Below, piece after piece: positions 27,771 to 37,132 of a stretch of 64,000 nucleotides of DNA. The notes beneath the pieces were generated by a model. The model had not been told where the DNA came from, made no database searches, and worked only from the letters and a program-made list of their open reading frames with translations. The stretch is taken from assembly GCF_021654035.1 (NCBI RefSeq), contig NZ_JAJPDW010000004.1:124001-188000 (forward strand), written 5' to 3'. Within the stretch, counting starts at the first letter, position 1. Each line of letters begins with the position of its first letter. This stretch comes from Microbacterium aurantiacum (lineage in GTDB: Bacteria; Actinomycetota; Actinomycetes; Actinomycetales; Microbacteriaceae). Position numbers and translations under genes: made by a program.

Positions 27771-29015
27771 TCAGCGCGTCCGGGGACGTCGCGCCGCCGC
27801 GATCGCGGCTTCCCGTCGCCGTGCGACGTCCGGCAGCGTTCGGGAGAAAGCCAGCAGCACGCCGCTCGCGAGCAGTACCGACATGAGAGACGTGCCCCCC
27901 TGCGACATGAAGGGCAACGGGACTCCGAGGACGGGGAAGACGCGGAGCACGACGCCGATGTTGATGAGCGCCTGTCCGACGATCCACACCGTGATCGCCC
28001 CTGAGACGATCCGCACGAACGGGTCGTCGGTCTTGCGGATGATGTGGAACGCACCGACCGCATAGAGGGCGAAGAGACCGAGCACGACCGCGCAGCCGAT
28101 CAGGCCGAGCTCTTCGCCGACGATGGCGAAGATGTAGTCGTTCGCCGCCGCGGGGAGCCAGTCGTACTTCTCCCGCGAGTTCCCCAGCCCGAGCCCGAAG
28201 ACTCCGCCGCCGGCCAGCGCCCACATGCCGTGCAGCGGCTGGTAGCAGTCGTTGAGGTAATCCGAGAGGCAATCGGTGTTGAGGAAGCTCATGAAGCGCC
28301 GCATGCGGTCGGGGCTCGCGACGGCGAGGTATGCCACCGCCGCTGCGGCGCCGAGCGCGGGAAGGACGAAGATGCGCAGTCGGACCCCGGAGAAGAACAG
28401 GGCGCCGAGGACAAGCAGGGCGAGGATCATCGCCGTGCCGAGGTCGTGACCGGCGAGAACGGTGGCGATCACGAGCACCGCCACCGGCACGAGCGGGATG
28501 TAGACGTGACGCCACAGCGCCATGAGCGTCTGCTTGCGATAGAGCACGTACCCCACCCACAGCGCGAGGGCGAGCTTGAGGAACTCCGACGGCTGCGCCT
28601 GGAGGCCGGCGATGTTGATCCAGTTGCGGTTGCCGTCGTTCGAGACGCCGAGGGGTGTGAACACGAGGAGCTGCAGCACGGTCGCGCCGATGAGCGCCGG
28701 CCATGCCATGCGCTTGAGGAACGCCAACGGCAGACGGCTGGCGATGAACATCAGCGGGATGCCGAGCGCCGCGAAGACGAGCTGTTTGACCGCGGCGTCC
28801 CACGGCGCCACCCCCGCCGCCGTCGTCGTCGCCGATGTCGCCGACAGCACCATCACGAGCCCGAACAGGGTCAGCAGCAGCGCCGTGGAGGCGATGAGGA
28901 GGAACTCGCTCGGAACGGGCGCGAACACGCGGCCGAGGCTGACCCGGGCGGAGAGCCCCCGACGCTCGGGCTCAGGGGCCGAGGTCGGGAGATTCCGGGG
29001 ATGCGTCGTGCTCAC
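27771..29015 (-). CDS. ftsW: Lipid II polymerase FtsW (SEDS glycosyltransferase)
   Basis: 414 aa. FtsW polymerises lipid II at the septum together with its transpeptidase FtsI. About ten membrane helices are visible. SEDS motifs include the WIVGQALINIGVV segment and the C-terminal PLPFMSQGGTSLMSVL. The extracytoplasmic loop with the catalytic Asp is around HDLGTAMILAL. The GTG at 29015 has GGGAG 6-7 nt upstream and lies inside murD, a 44-bp overlap. The C-terminus is basic. Confidence 0.93.
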   Translation of the reverse strand: MSTTHPRNLPTSAPEPERRGLSARVSLGRVFAPVPSEFLLIASTALLLTLFGLVMVLSATSATTTAAGVAPWDAAVKQLVFAALGIPLMFIASRLPLAFLKRMAWPALIGATVLQLLVFTPLGVSNDGNRNWINIAGLQAQPSEFLKLALALWVGYVLYRKQTLMALWRHVYIPLVPVAVLVIATVLAGHDLGTAMILALLVLGALFFSGVRLRIFVLPALGAAAAVAYLAVASPDRMRRFMSFLNTDCLSDYLNDCYQPLHGMWALAGGGVFGLGLGNSREKYDWLPAAANDYIFAIVGEELGLIGCAVVLGLFALYAVGAFHIIRKTDDPFVRIVSGAITVWIVGQALINIGVVLRVFPVLGVPLPFMSQGGTSLMSVLLASGVLLAFSRTLPDVARRREAAIAAARRPRTR

Positions 29016-30534
29016 CCTGCGCTCCCGTCCGGATCCGATCGTGCACCGCGGCGGCGAATCTGCGCCCGCGGTCTGCATAGGAGGAGAACTGGTCGAAGGA
29101 TGCCGCAGCCGGCGCGAGGAGGACCACGTCGCCGTCACGCGCGATCCCGGCGGCCAGTTCGACAGCCCTCGCCATGACGTCTTCAGTCTGAGCGGCGACC
29201 GCCTCGAACAGGGGCACCCCCGGCGCGTGTCGCATGAACGCGTCGACCACGGCGGTACGGTCCTCGCCGATGACGACCGCCGCGGTGATCGACGAGGCGC
29301 GTGCGGCCACCAGCTCGGAGATGTCGACCCCCTTGAGGAGTCCCCCCACGATCCAGACCGCTCCCGGGTAGGCGGCGAGCGAAGACGCCGCCGCGTGAGG
29401 ATTCGTCGCTTTCGAGTCGTCGACCCAGGTGATCCCGGCATGCCGCGCGACGACCTCGATGCGGTGAGGATCCAGACGGAAGGAGCGGAGGGCGTCGCGG
29501 ATGGCGGCGGGTTCGACGTCGAGCGATCGCGCCAGCGCCGCCGCGGCCAGGATGTTCGAGACGATGTGCGGAGCCGCCAGCCCCGCCTCGTCGAGCTCGG
29601 CGACCGTGGTGAGCTCGAGCGCGCTCGTCCGCCGCTCCTCGAGAAACGCGCGGTCGACCAGGATGCCGTCGACGACGCCGAGGTCGCTCGGGCCGGGGAC
29701 GCCCAGGTCGAAACCGATGGCGCGCGCACCCTCGACGACCTCGGCGTCCTCCACCATGGCGCGGGTGGCGGCATCGGCCTTGTTGTAGACGCACGCGACG
29801 CGGGTCCGGTCGTAGACATGGGCTTTGGCGTCGCGGTACGCGTCGAAGGAACCGTGCCACTCCAGGTGATCGGCGGCGAGGTTCAGGCACACCGCGGCGT
29901 GCGGCGAGACCGGCTCGGGCGAGTCCTGGCGGCCGAGGTACCACAGCTGGTGGCTCGACAGCTCCACGACCAGGACGTCGAAGCCCCCGGGGTCGCGGAT
30001 CGCGTCGAGGACGGGCGTCCCGATGTTGCCGACCGGAGCGGCGCGCAGGCCGCCCGCCACGAGCATCGTGGCCGTGAGCCGCGTGGTCGTCGTCTTCCCG
30101 TTGGTGCCGGTGATGAGCACCCAGTCCACCGGACGTCCGTCCGGACGGACGACCTTGTCGCGTACGCGCCACGCCAGCTCGATGTCTCCCCAGAGCGGGA
30201 TCCCCGCGTCCTCCGCCCACCGCACGAGCGGGTGGTTCGGCGCGAATCCCGGCGAGGCGACGACGACGTCGGGGGCGAACGCCACCAGATCGTCCGGAAC
30301 CTCGTCGAGCGGTCCGGTCCATGCCGCGACGCCGATGACCGGAAGGAGGCGCGCGTACTGCTCGTCGGCGCCCTCGCTGACGACCAGCACCTCGGCGCCG
30401 AGTTCGGCGAGGGTGTCGGCGACGGAGAAGCCGGTGACCGAGAGGCCGAGGACGGCGACGCGCAGACCCGTCCAGTCCGCGTACCAGCTGGTCAGCCCCT
30501 GCAGACGCTCGGCGCTCACGTGCGGGTCAGCCAT
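28972..30534 (-). CDS. murD: UDP-N-acetylmuramoylalanine--D-glutamate ligase
   Basis: 520 aa from the ATG. It adds D-glutamate to UDP-MurNAc-L-Ala. The N-terminal UDP-binding loop is VAVLGLSVTGFSVAD, the ATP loop is LITGTNGKTTTTRLTA, and NLAADHLEWHGSF and WVDDSKATNPHAA are conserved Mur-ligase segments. An alternative GTG start at 30519 would give the GTGA overlap with the mraY stop seen elsewhere in this cluster. The 3' end overlaps ftsW by 44 bp. Confidence 0.95.
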   Translation of the reverse strand: MADPHVSAERLQGLTSWYADWTGLRVAVLGLSVTGFSVADTLAELGAEVLVVSEGADEQYARLLPVIGVAAWTGPLDEVPDDLVAFAPDVVVASPGFAPNHPLVRWAEDAGIPLWGDIELAWRVRDKVVRPDGRPVDWVLITGTNGKTTTTRLTATMLVAGGLRAAPVGNIGTPVLDAIRDPGGFDVLVVELSSHQLWYLGRQDSPEPVSPHAAVCLNLAADHLEWHGSFDAYRDAKAHVYDRTRVACVYNKADAATRAMVEDAEVVEGARAIGFDLGVPGPSDLGVVDGILVDRAFLEERRTSALELTTVAELDEAGLAAPHIVSNILAAAALARSLDVEPAAIRDALRSFRLDPHRIEVVARHAGITWVDDSKATNPHAAASSLAAYPGAVWIVGGLLKGVDISELVAARASSITAAVVIGEDRTAVVDAFMRHAPGVPLFEAVAAQTEDVMARAVELAAGIARDGDVVLLAPAAASFDQFSSYADRGRRFAAAVHDRIRTGAQGEHDASPESPDLGP

Positions 30535-31628
30535 TCGACGTAGAAGAAACCGACACCGGAGACGGCGAGGAGCCCGGCGATGATCCACATCCGCACGACG
30601 ATCGTGATCTCGGGCCAGCCGCGCATCTCGAGATGGTGGTGGAGGGGACTCATGAGGAAGAGGCGTTTTCCGCGGGTCACCTTGAAGTACGCGCGCTGAA
30701 GGATCACCGAACCGGAGGCGATGACGTAGACGCCGGCGACGAGGACCGCGAGGAGTTCGGTGCGGGTGAGGATCGCCATGGCGGCGAGGACGCCGCCGAT
30801 CGCCATCGAGCCCACGTCGCCCATGAAGACCTTCGCCTTGGGCGCGTTCCACCAGAGGAACCCGACGAGCGCACCGACGAACGCGGCGGAGACGATCGCG
30901 AGATCGAAGGGATCCCGTACGGCGTAGCACGCGGGCTGCGCGGTCGCGGAGAGCGCCTCACCGCCCCAGCAGGCCTGGTTGAACTGCCAGAAGGCGATGA
31001 GGCTGTAGGCGCCCGCGACGAAGATGCCCGCGCCCGCGGCGAGGCCGTCCAGGCCGTCGCTGACGTTCACGGAGTTCGAGAACGCCGTGCCGATGAAGGA
31101 GATCCAGGCGAGATACAGCAGCCAGCCGAGGATGGGTCCGAGGACCATGAAGGACAGCACGGGTACGTCGCGGAAGACCGAGATGTACGGGGATGCCGGC
31201 GTCTGACCCCACTGGTTGGGGAAGTTCAGCGCCACGATCGCGAACGGCACGAGCACAAGGATCTGGCCGACGATCTTCCGCCAGCCCGAGAGGCCCAGGC
31301 TCCGCTGCTGCCGCACCTTCATATAGTCGTCGATGAAGCCCACGGTGCCGAAGCCGAGCATGAGCCAGAGGACGAGGAGACCGGAGATCGTGGGCGGGTT
31401 GTTCCCGGTGTAGCCGCCGACGAGGTAGCCGACGATCGTGCCGACGATGAAGATCGTGCCGCCCATGGTGGGCGTTCCGCGCTTCTCCCCGTGGCTGGGG
31501 TTGTGCAGGTTCTCGGGGGTCCGGATCACCTGCCCCCAGCCCCACCGTCGGAAGAGCCTCAGGAAGACGGGGGTGAGGAAGAGGGTGAATGCCAGCGAGA
31601 TCGCCGCCGCGGTCAGAAGGGATCTCAC
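30516..31628 (-). CDS. mraY: Phospho-N-acetylmuramoyl-pentapeptide transferase
   Basis: 370 aa, a ten-helix membrane enzyme that makes lipid I from UDP-MurNAc-pentapeptide and undecaprenyl phosphate. Signatures: PTMGGTIFIVG near the N-terminus, GFIDDYMKV with the Asp pair, NVSDGLDGLAAG (catalytic Asp), FLWWNAPKAKVFMGDVGSM and the SPLHHHLE histidine motif near the end. The GTG start overlaps the murF stop by 4 bp (GTGA). Confidence 0.97.
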   Translation of the reverse strand: MRSLLTAAAISLAFTLFLTPVFLRLFRRWGWGQVIRTPENLHNPSHGEKRGTPTMGGTIFIVGTIVGYLVGGYTGNNPPTISGLLVLWLMLGFGTVGFIDDYMKVRQQRSLGLSGWRKIVGQILVLVPFAIVALNFPNQWGQTPASPYISVFRDVPVLSFMVLGPILGWLLYLAWISFIGTAFSNSVNVSDGLDGLAAGAGIFVAGAYSLIAFWQFNQACWGGEALSATAQPACYAVRDPFDLAIVSAAFVGALVGFLWWNAPKAKVFMGDVGSMAIGGVLAAMAILTRTELLAVLVAGVYVIASGSVILQRAYFKVTRGKRLFLMSPLHHHLEMRGWPEITIVVRMWIIAGLLAVSGVGFFYVEWLTRT

Positions 31629-33037
31629 GAGAAGGATTCTCCCAGACGGTCGCCGAGGAACCGCAGCCCCACCGAGTTGGAGGACTTCACCAGCACGCGA
31701 TCCCCGTCGCGCAGCTCGCCGAGCAGGTAGTCGTACGCCTCGTCCGCCGTGGCGAAGAAGACCGCCTCGCCGTCCCAGGACCCCTGCGCGATCGCTTCGA
31801 GGTACATGCGCCGCGCCTCGGGCCCGACGATGACGATGCGCTGGATGCCGAGGCGGACCGCGAGGAGCCCGATCCGGTCGTGCTCGTCCTCCGCGTACTC
31901 ACCCAGCTCGCTCATCGCGCCGAGGACGGCGACCGTGCGCTCGCCGGGGCGGGTGATCTGCGCGAGGGTCCGCAGCGCGGCGGCCATGGAGTCGGGGCTG
32001 GCGTTGTAGGCGTCGTTGATGATGCGCACCCGCTCGGACCCGAGGGCCTGCATGCGCCAGCGCTCGGCGAGCTCCAGTGTCTCCACGCGCGCCACGGCGT
32101 CGGTGAGACTCACTCCGAGGGCCGTTGCCGCGGCGATCGCGGCGAGGGCGTTCATCACGTGATGCTCGCCGAGGACGCGCAGGTGCAGGGGCGCCGAGAC
32201 GCCGTCCGCCACCACCGTGCAGTGGGTGCCGGACGCGGTGACCTTGACGGCTTCGGCGCGGACGTCGGCGTCGGCGCCGCGGCCGAACCACCGCACGTTC
32301 ACCTCGCCCTCCGCGGCGATGGGTGCCATCGCCGCGACGCGGGCGTCGTCCGCGTTGAGGACGGCGAGTCCGCCCGCCCGGACCGCGCGGACGAGTTCGG
32401 ACTTGGCGTGGAACGTGGCCTCGATGCCGCCGAACCCGCCGGCGTGCGCCATCCCCACCATGAGCACGATGCCGACGTCGGGGTGGACGAGACCCGCAAG
32501 GCGCGCGATCTCCCCCGGCGCGCTCGCACCGAATTCGCTCACGAGATACCGGGTGTCGGCACCGACGCGGAGCATCGTCAGCGGCGCGCCCACCTCGTTG
32601 TTGAACGAGGCCCGGGGCGACACGGTCTCTCCTTCGCCCTCGAGGATCCGGGCGAGGAGGTTCTTCGTCGTCGTCTTGCCATTCGAGCCGGTGATCCCGA
32701 CGATGCGCAGATCACCGCGCTCCCGGACGTCGGCCACGACGGCGCGGGCGAGATCGGCCAGCGCGGTCACAGCATCCGCGACGACGATCTGCGTCAGCGG
32801 AGCATCCACGGGACGTTCGACCAGCGCGAGCGCCGCGCCGGCCTCGGCCGCCGTCGCCACGAACCGATGCCCGTCGGTGGTCTCCCCGGGCTTGGCGACG
32901 AAGACGTCGCCCGGGCGGATGAGGCGGGAGTCGGTGTCGACCGTCCCCGACACGACGGTGTCGAGCGTGTCGTCACCGGAAAGGAGTGGGTCGCCGGCCG
33001 TGGCGCGGGCGATCTGGGCGATGGTGAGAGGGATCAT
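31625..33037 (-). CDS. murF: UDP-MurNAc-tripeptide--D-alanyl-D-alanine ligase
   Basis: 470 aa. It adds D-Ala-D-Ala to complete the pentapeptide precursor. The N-terminal MurF domain has GDVFVAKPGETTDGHRF, the ATP loop is VGITGSNGKTTTKNLLA, FNNEVGAPLT follows, and INDAYNASPDSM is the late signature. GGAG precedes the ATG. The upstream neighbour is ftsI only 25 bp away; murE, which normally sits between them, is absent. Confidence 0.96.
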   Translation of the reverse strand: MIPLTIAQIARATAGDPLLSGDDTLDTVVSGTVDTDSRLIRPGDVFVAKPGETTDGHRFVATAAEAGAALALVERPVDAPLTQIVVADAVTALADLARAVVADVRERGDLRIVGITGSNGKTTTKNLLARILEGEGETVSPRASFNNEVGAPLTMLRVGADTRYLVSEFGASAPGEIARLAGLVHPDVGIVLMVGMAHAGGFGGIEATFHAKSELVRAVRAGGLAVLNADDARVAAMAPIAAEGEVNVRWFGRGADADVRAEAVKVTASGTHCTVVADGVSAPLHLRVLGEHHVMNALAAIAAATALGVSLTDAVARVETLELAERWRMQALGSERVRIINDAYNASPDSMAAALRTLAQITRPGERTVAVLGAMSELGEYAEDEHDRIGLLAVRLGIQRIVIVGPEARRMYLEAIAQGSWDGEAVFFATADEAYDYLLGELRDGDRVLVKSSNSVGLRFLGDRLGESFS

Positions 33038-33062
33038 GTGTTCTCCGGCCGGGTCGGAGTGC

Positions 33063-34850
33063 TCATCCGAACTTCGGCAGAACCTCGGGCGACGTCGTGG
33101 AGGGCATGACGCGATAGGTCTTGAGGACCTGGGTCATGGCCTTCTGGAACGCCGTCGCGTTGGCCGCAGACGATGTTACCTTCGTCGGCTCGTCGAGGGT
33201 GACCACGACGAGGTACTCTGGGTCCTCGGCGGGGGCGAATCCCACCATCGAGGTGTAGTAGACGCCGGACTTGTAGCCGCCGGTCACGGGGTCGACCTTC
33301 TCACCCGTTCCGGTCTTGCCGGCGACCCGGTAGCCGGGGATCGCCACCTGCGGCGAGTAGGACGCCTGCAGGAAGACGTTCTCGAGCATCGCCCGCACCT
33401 GCGACGCGGAATCCTCGCTGATGACGCGCTCCGGCTCGGGCAGGTCGGGCGTGGTGACCGTGCCGTCGGCGGCGGTGCACGACTCGACGAGCGAGAGCGG
33501 CATCCGCACGCCGTCGTTGGCGATCGCCGCGTACGCCCCGGCGAGCTCGGGCATCGTCGTGGTGAGCCCCTGTCCGAACGAGGTGTTGTAGAGCGTCTGG
33601 TTGTCCCACTGGTCGGACGGGCGCAGCACACCCTGCTCCTCGCCGTAGAACGAGACGGCGCTGCCTTCCCCGATGCCGAACCTCTGGAAGTAGTCGTACC
33701 GCGTCTGCGCGTCGACCTTCTCGCTGAACTTCGAGATGCCCGCGTTGGACGAGTCGATGAGGACGCCGGTGAGGGTGTAGGCGTAGGCGGGGTGGGCGAA
33801 GGCGTCGCGCACCCGGGCCCCGTTGGCGAAGGTCTCCTGGCTCGACGCGACGACCGTCGACTCGGTGTTCTGCCCCCCGGCGTCCACGACCGTGGCGGCG
33901 GTGAGGGCTTTGAAGGTCGACCCCGGCTCGAACGTGCCGCGGAAGATCCAGTTGCCTCGATCGTCGAGCTCGCTCGCGAGCGGGTCGTTGGGATCGACGC
34001 TCGGGTACTCCGCCGCCGCGCGGATCTTTCCGGTCTTCGTCTCCACGACGAGGATGCCGCCGCGCTGCGCGCCCATGTCCTGCACCTGCTCGCCGATGAG
34101 CTGCTGGAGATACCACTGCAGGTCGCGGTCGATGGTGAGTGCGAGGGTGCCGCCGTCCTCGGCGGGCTGCACCTTCTCGGTGCCCGGGATCAAGACCCCG
34201 TCCTTGCCCCGCTGGAAGGTGCGCGACCCCTCGGTAGGGGCCAGACAGGAGTCGGCGGAGAGCTCGTAGCCCTCGAGAGCCGTACCGTCGGATCCGACGA
34301 ATCCGATGAGGTTGCCCGCCACCGCGCCGTCGGGGTAAGCGCGGGCCGGGTGGGGCACACACACGATGTACGGCATCGCCAGATCGGCGAGCGACCGGTA
34401 CTGCTCGGTGGTCACGCGGCGCTCGAGGTAGGCGAAGCGCGAGTCCGGGTTCTCCGCCAGCGCGTCGGCGACGATGGCGCGTACCGCCGCGACATCCTGC
34501 CCGGTGATCTCCGCGACGTCCTCGGAGACCTCGATCCACGGGCGCCGGGAGGAGGTGCCGTCGAGGATCTGGGTGTCGATCTGCGTGATGAGCAGCGGGT
34601 CGAGCTGGCAGTCGTAGAGGAGGATGCTGCCGGCGAGGGTGTCTCCCTGCTCGTCGACGATCTCGCCGCGCGCGCCGTAGAGCGTCTGCGAGCCGCCGAG
34701 GGCGTTCTCGATCGAATCAGCGACATGCTCGTCGGCGTTGACGATCTGGATGTCGACCAGACGCACGATGAAGCCCGCGAGCACCGCGAGGACCACGGCG
34801 AGCGCGACGACGGTGCGCCTGCGCGGGCTGCGGGTGGTGCGGGTGGTCAT
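33063..34850 (-). CDS. ftsI: Septal class B penicillin-binding protein FtsI
   Basis: 595 aa, a class B transpeptidase that cross-links septal wall with FtsW. A basic cytoplasmic tail and one membrane helix (about residues 13-33) are followed by the PBP dimerisation domain starting ALGGSQTLYGARGEI. The transpeptidase domain has all three motifs: STFK near residue 310, SSN near 367 (DSSNAGI) and KTGTG near 512. No PASTA domain is present. The ATG at 34850 was chosen over the open frame continuing upstream into ftsL and rsmH. Confidence 0.96.
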   Translation of the reverse strand: MTTRTTRSPRRRTVVALAVVLAVLAGFIVRLVDIQIVNADEHVADSIENALGGSQTLYGARGEIVDEQGDTLAGSILLYDCQLDPLLITQIDTQILDGTSSRRPWIEVSEDVAEITGQDVAAVRAIVADALAENPDSRFAYLERRVTTEQYRSLADLAMPYIVCVPHPARAYPDGAVAGNLIGFVGSDGTALEGYELSADSCLAPTEGSRTFQRGKDGVLIPGTEKVQPAEDGGTLALTIDRDLQWYLQQLIGEQVQDMGAQRGGILVVETKTGKIRAAAEYPSVDPNDPLASELDDRGNWIFRGTFEPGSTFKALTAATVVDAGGQNTESTVVASSQETFANGARVRDAFAHPAYAYTLTGVLIDSSNAGISKFSEKVDAQTRYDYFQRFGIGEGSAVSFYGEEQGVLRPSDQWDNQTLYNTSFGQGLTTTMPELAGAYAAIANDGVRMPLSLVESCTAADGTVTTPDLPEPERVISEDSASQVRAMLENVFLQASYSPQVAIPGYRVAGKTGTGEKVDPVTGGYKSGVYYTSMVGFAPAEDPEYLVVVTLDEPTKVTSSAANATAFQKAMTQVLKTYRVMPSTTSPEVLPKFG

Positions 34851-34882
34851 GTCTCTCGCATCGTCGTGGCGGGCCGGTGGGA

Positions 34883-35482
34883 TCAGTGTGTGCTCGGTGT
34901 GGGCAACCCGTCGGTGATCGGCGGCGGCGTGTCGGAGACCGTGCCGTCGGCACCCATGACCGCGTCGAGCACGGGGGCCCCGGCGATCGTCGCGTCCGGA
35001 TCGGTGACGAGCGGGGTTCCCGTGATCAGGGCGTTGGGCACGCTTCCCCGCGTGGCGGCATCGATCGAGGCCGAGCCGCCCGCCATCTCCCCCGCCCCGA
35101 GGAAGGCGCCGTCGCTGAGCCGGAGGTAGCTGGGCGCGTCGCCGATCACCATGCCGAGTGCCGACGCATTGGCCGCGAGGTACTGGGGCGAGGACAGGCC
35201 CGCGACCTCGTCGTAGAGGATCTGCGACTGGTAGGTCAGATCGCGCTGCTGCTGAGTGAGGGCGGCCACTTCGTACGCGCCCTGGGTCGTGAGGATCGAC
35301 AAGGCCATCTGCGCCCCGGCGATCACGAAGGCGCCGACGACGGCGATGACGCCGAACGCACGCCGCGGGCGACGGCGACGCGCGGGCGCGTCCACGACGC
35401 GGAGCGGACGGATGCCGTCCGGTCGTGCGTCGGGGGCGCGGTGAGGAAGCGCCGACCCCCACGGCTGAGCGGCGGCACTCAT
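34883..35482 (-). CDS. ftsL: FtsL-like cell division protein
   Basis: 199 aa, recognised by topology and place rather than strong sequence identity. A basic cytoplasmic N-terminus of about 45 residues, one membrane helix (about 46-66), a short coiled-coil segment ([22 protein letters not shown]) and an extracellular tail rich in Ala, Thr and Pro. It lies between rsmH and ftsI, the usual FtsL slot. FtsL would join FtsQ and FtsB to activate FtsWI. The start overlaps the rsmH stop by 4 bp (ATGA). The C-terminal tail of about 90 residues is longer than in typical FtsL. Confidence 0.82.
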   Translation of the reverse strand: MSAAAQPWGSALPHRAPDARPDGIRPLRVVDAPARRRRPRRAFGVIAVVGAFVIAGAQMALSILTTQGAYEVAALTQQQRDLTYQSQILYDEVAGLSSPQYLAANASALGMVIGDAPSYLRLSDGAFLGAGEMAGGSASIDAATRGSVPNALITGTPLVTDPDATIAGAPVLDAVMGADGTVSDTPPPITDGLPTPSTH

Positions 35483-36432
35483 GCGTCCTCCCGGATTCTG
35501 ACGGCGGCGCGCAGGCGCACGGGAGTCGCGCGGGGGTTGACCGCCCGCTCCTCCTCGGTCGCGAGTTCTGCGCCCTTGGAGAGCAGCCGGAAGCGCGGCG
35601 CGTGCTCGGGCAGCTCGACGGGCAGGCCACGCGGGGCGGTGGACGCCGAGACCGCCGCGAACTCGCGCTTGACGAGGCGGTCCTCGAGGGACTGGTACGA
35701 CAGCACGACGATCCGGCCGTCGACGGGCAGGATCTCCAGCGCGGCGGGAATCGCATGCTCGAGGACGGCGAGCTCGCGGTTGACCTCGATCCGCAGCGCC
35801 TGGAAGACGCGCTTGGCGGGATGCCCGGCCCGCTGGACGGCGTGCGGGGTCGCGGCGACGAGGATGTCCACGAGTCGACCGGACCGTTCGATGGGCTGCT
35901 CGTTCCGCGCGGCGATGATCGCCCGCGCATACCGTCCGGCGAGCTTCTCCTCCCCGTACCGCTCGAAGATGCGGCGAAGATCCCCCTCGCCGTAGGTGGC
36001 GACCACCTCGGCGGCGGTGATCCCGGCGCTCTGGTCCATCCGCATGTCCAACGGTGCATCACGGGAGTAGGCGAAGCCGCGGTCGGCGACGTCGAGCTGG
36101 AGGGAGGAGACGCCGAGGTCGAAGAGGATCGCCGTCGGCGCGCCGAGGCCCACGGACGCCACCGCGTCCGCGATGCCGTCGTACACCGTGTGCACCAAGT
36201 GCACCCGGTCGCCGAAACGCGACAGCCGCTCGCCCGCGATCCGCAGGGCATCGCGGTCCCGGTCGAGTCCGATCAGCCGGGCGCGCGGAAAACGGTCGAG
36301 GAAGGCTTCGGCGTGTCCGCCCATGCCCAGGGTGGCGTCCACGAGGAGGGCGTCGTCGGTGGCGAGGGCGGGGCCGAGGAGCTCGATGCAGCGCTCGAGG
36401 AGGACGGGGGTGTGGATGTCGCGGAGATTCAT
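35479..36432 (-). CDS. rsmH: 16S rRNA (cytosine-1402-N4) methyltransferase
   Basis: 317 aa, also called mraW. It methylates C1402 of 16S rRNA with SAM. The SAM-binding motif is [18 protein letters not shown] near residue 30, with [12 protein letters not shown] as motif [13 protein letters not shown] and the [14 protein letters not shown] catalytic loop. Usual family length. It follows mraZ by about 100 bp and is coupled to ftsL by a 4-bp overlap. Confidence 0.96.
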   Translation of the reverse strand: MNLRDIHTPVLLERCIELLGPALATDDALLVDATLGMGGHAEAFLDRFPRARLIGLDRDRDALRIAGERLSRFGDRVHLVHTVYDGIADAVASVGLGAPTAILFDLGVSSLQLDVADRGFAYSRDAPLDMRMDQSAGITAAEVVATYGEGDLRRIFERYGEEKLAGRYARAIIAARNEQPIERSGRLVDILVAATPHAVQRAGHPAKRVFQALRIEVNRELAVLEHAIPAALEILPVDGRIVVLSYQSLEDRLVKREFAAVSASTAPRGLPVELPEHAPRFRLLSKGAELATEEERAVNPRATPVRLRAAVRIREDA

Positions 36433-36533
36433 GATGAAGGGGGTTCCGTTCCTCGGCCCTGATCCCCATCCGCTCTGACCTGGCGCCGGGGAAGTGCGTC
36501 AGGGCGAAGCGGCTGGGAGTCACGGTCGAGGGT

Positions 36534-36965
36534 TCAGAAGAGTCCCGGGATCACCTCCTGCTCCAGCTCGGCGAACGTCTCTTCGTTCGCTTCGGCGTAG
36601 GCGTTCCAGGCCTCTGCGTCCCAGATCTCCGCGTGCGCACCGACGCCCGTCACGACGAGGTCCTTTCCGAGACCCGCGTACGCACGGAGGGGCACGGGGA
36701 TCGTGATGCGGTTCTGCCCGTCCGGCTTCTCCGCGCTGGCGCCGGAGAGGAACATGCGCAGGAAGTCCCGCGCCTGCTTGTTCGCGAGGGGGGCCTCGCG
36801 GATGCGCTCGTGCACGCGCTCGAACTCGGCCGTGGAGAAGACGTACAGGCAGCGGTCCTGCCCGCGGGTCACCACGACGCCGTCCCCGAGGTCGTCGCGG
36901 AACTTCGCCGGAAGGATGACGCGACCCTTGTCGTCGAGTTTGGGAGTGTGCGTGCCCAGCAGCAT
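36534..36965 (-). CDS. mraZ: Transcriptional regulator MraZ
   Basis: 143 aa, two SpoVT/AbrB-like MraZ repeats, each with a DxxxR signature ([14 protein letters not shown] at about 10-23 and [15 protein letters not shown] at about 80-95). MraZ forms ring oligomers and binds repeated boxes upstream of its own gene to control the dcw cluster. First gene of the cluster; three AAGTGG-type boxes lie 42-68 bp before the start codon. Confidence 0.96.
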   Translation of the reverse strand: MLLGTHTPKLDDKGRVILPAKFRDDLGDGVVVTRGQDRCLYVFSTAEFERVHERIREAPLANKQARDFLRMFLSGASAEKPDGQNRITIPVPLRAYAGLGKDLVVTGVGAHAEIWDAEAWNAYAEANEETFAELEQEVIPGLF

Positions 36966-37006
36966 CGGCTCATCCCACCCCCTTCGTCCGGCCCCGAAGT
37001 TTCACG

Positions 37007-37033
37007 CCACTTTACTCCACTTTCCTCCACTTC
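37007..37033 (-). promoter_or_regulatory. MraZ operator: three AAGTGG boxes at 10-bp period
   Basis: On the minus strand the sequence has AAGTGGA, AAGTGGA and AAGTGGC beginning at 37033, 37023 and 37013, exactly one turn apart. The third box overlaps TAAAGT, a possible -10. In known systems MraZ binds short direct repeats of this kind upstream of mraZ; their position here supports autoregulation. Confidence 0.8.
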
Positions 37034-37080
37034 GATACCCATTCGCACCCCGGATCCCCCCTCCTCCCCCACGGCGCACG

Positions 37081-37116
37081 AAAAAGAGCACCGACCCGAA
37101 GGTCGGTGCTCTTTTT
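37081..37116. terminator. Bidirectional intrinsic terminator between DUF3040 gene and mraZ
   Basis: A 16-bp perfect stem AAAAAGAGCACCGACC/GGTCGGTGCTCTTTTT with a CGAA loop, having T-runs on both strands. It separates the DUF3040 gene from the mraZ promoter. Confidence 0.95.
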
Positions 37117-37132
37117 GTTGGAGAGAGGAGGG

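Noticed and set aside
32217..35129. A 970-residue open frame opposite murF, ftsI and ftsL
   Set aside because: Antisense shadow of clear genes; composition is Ser/Arg/Ala/Val without motifs.
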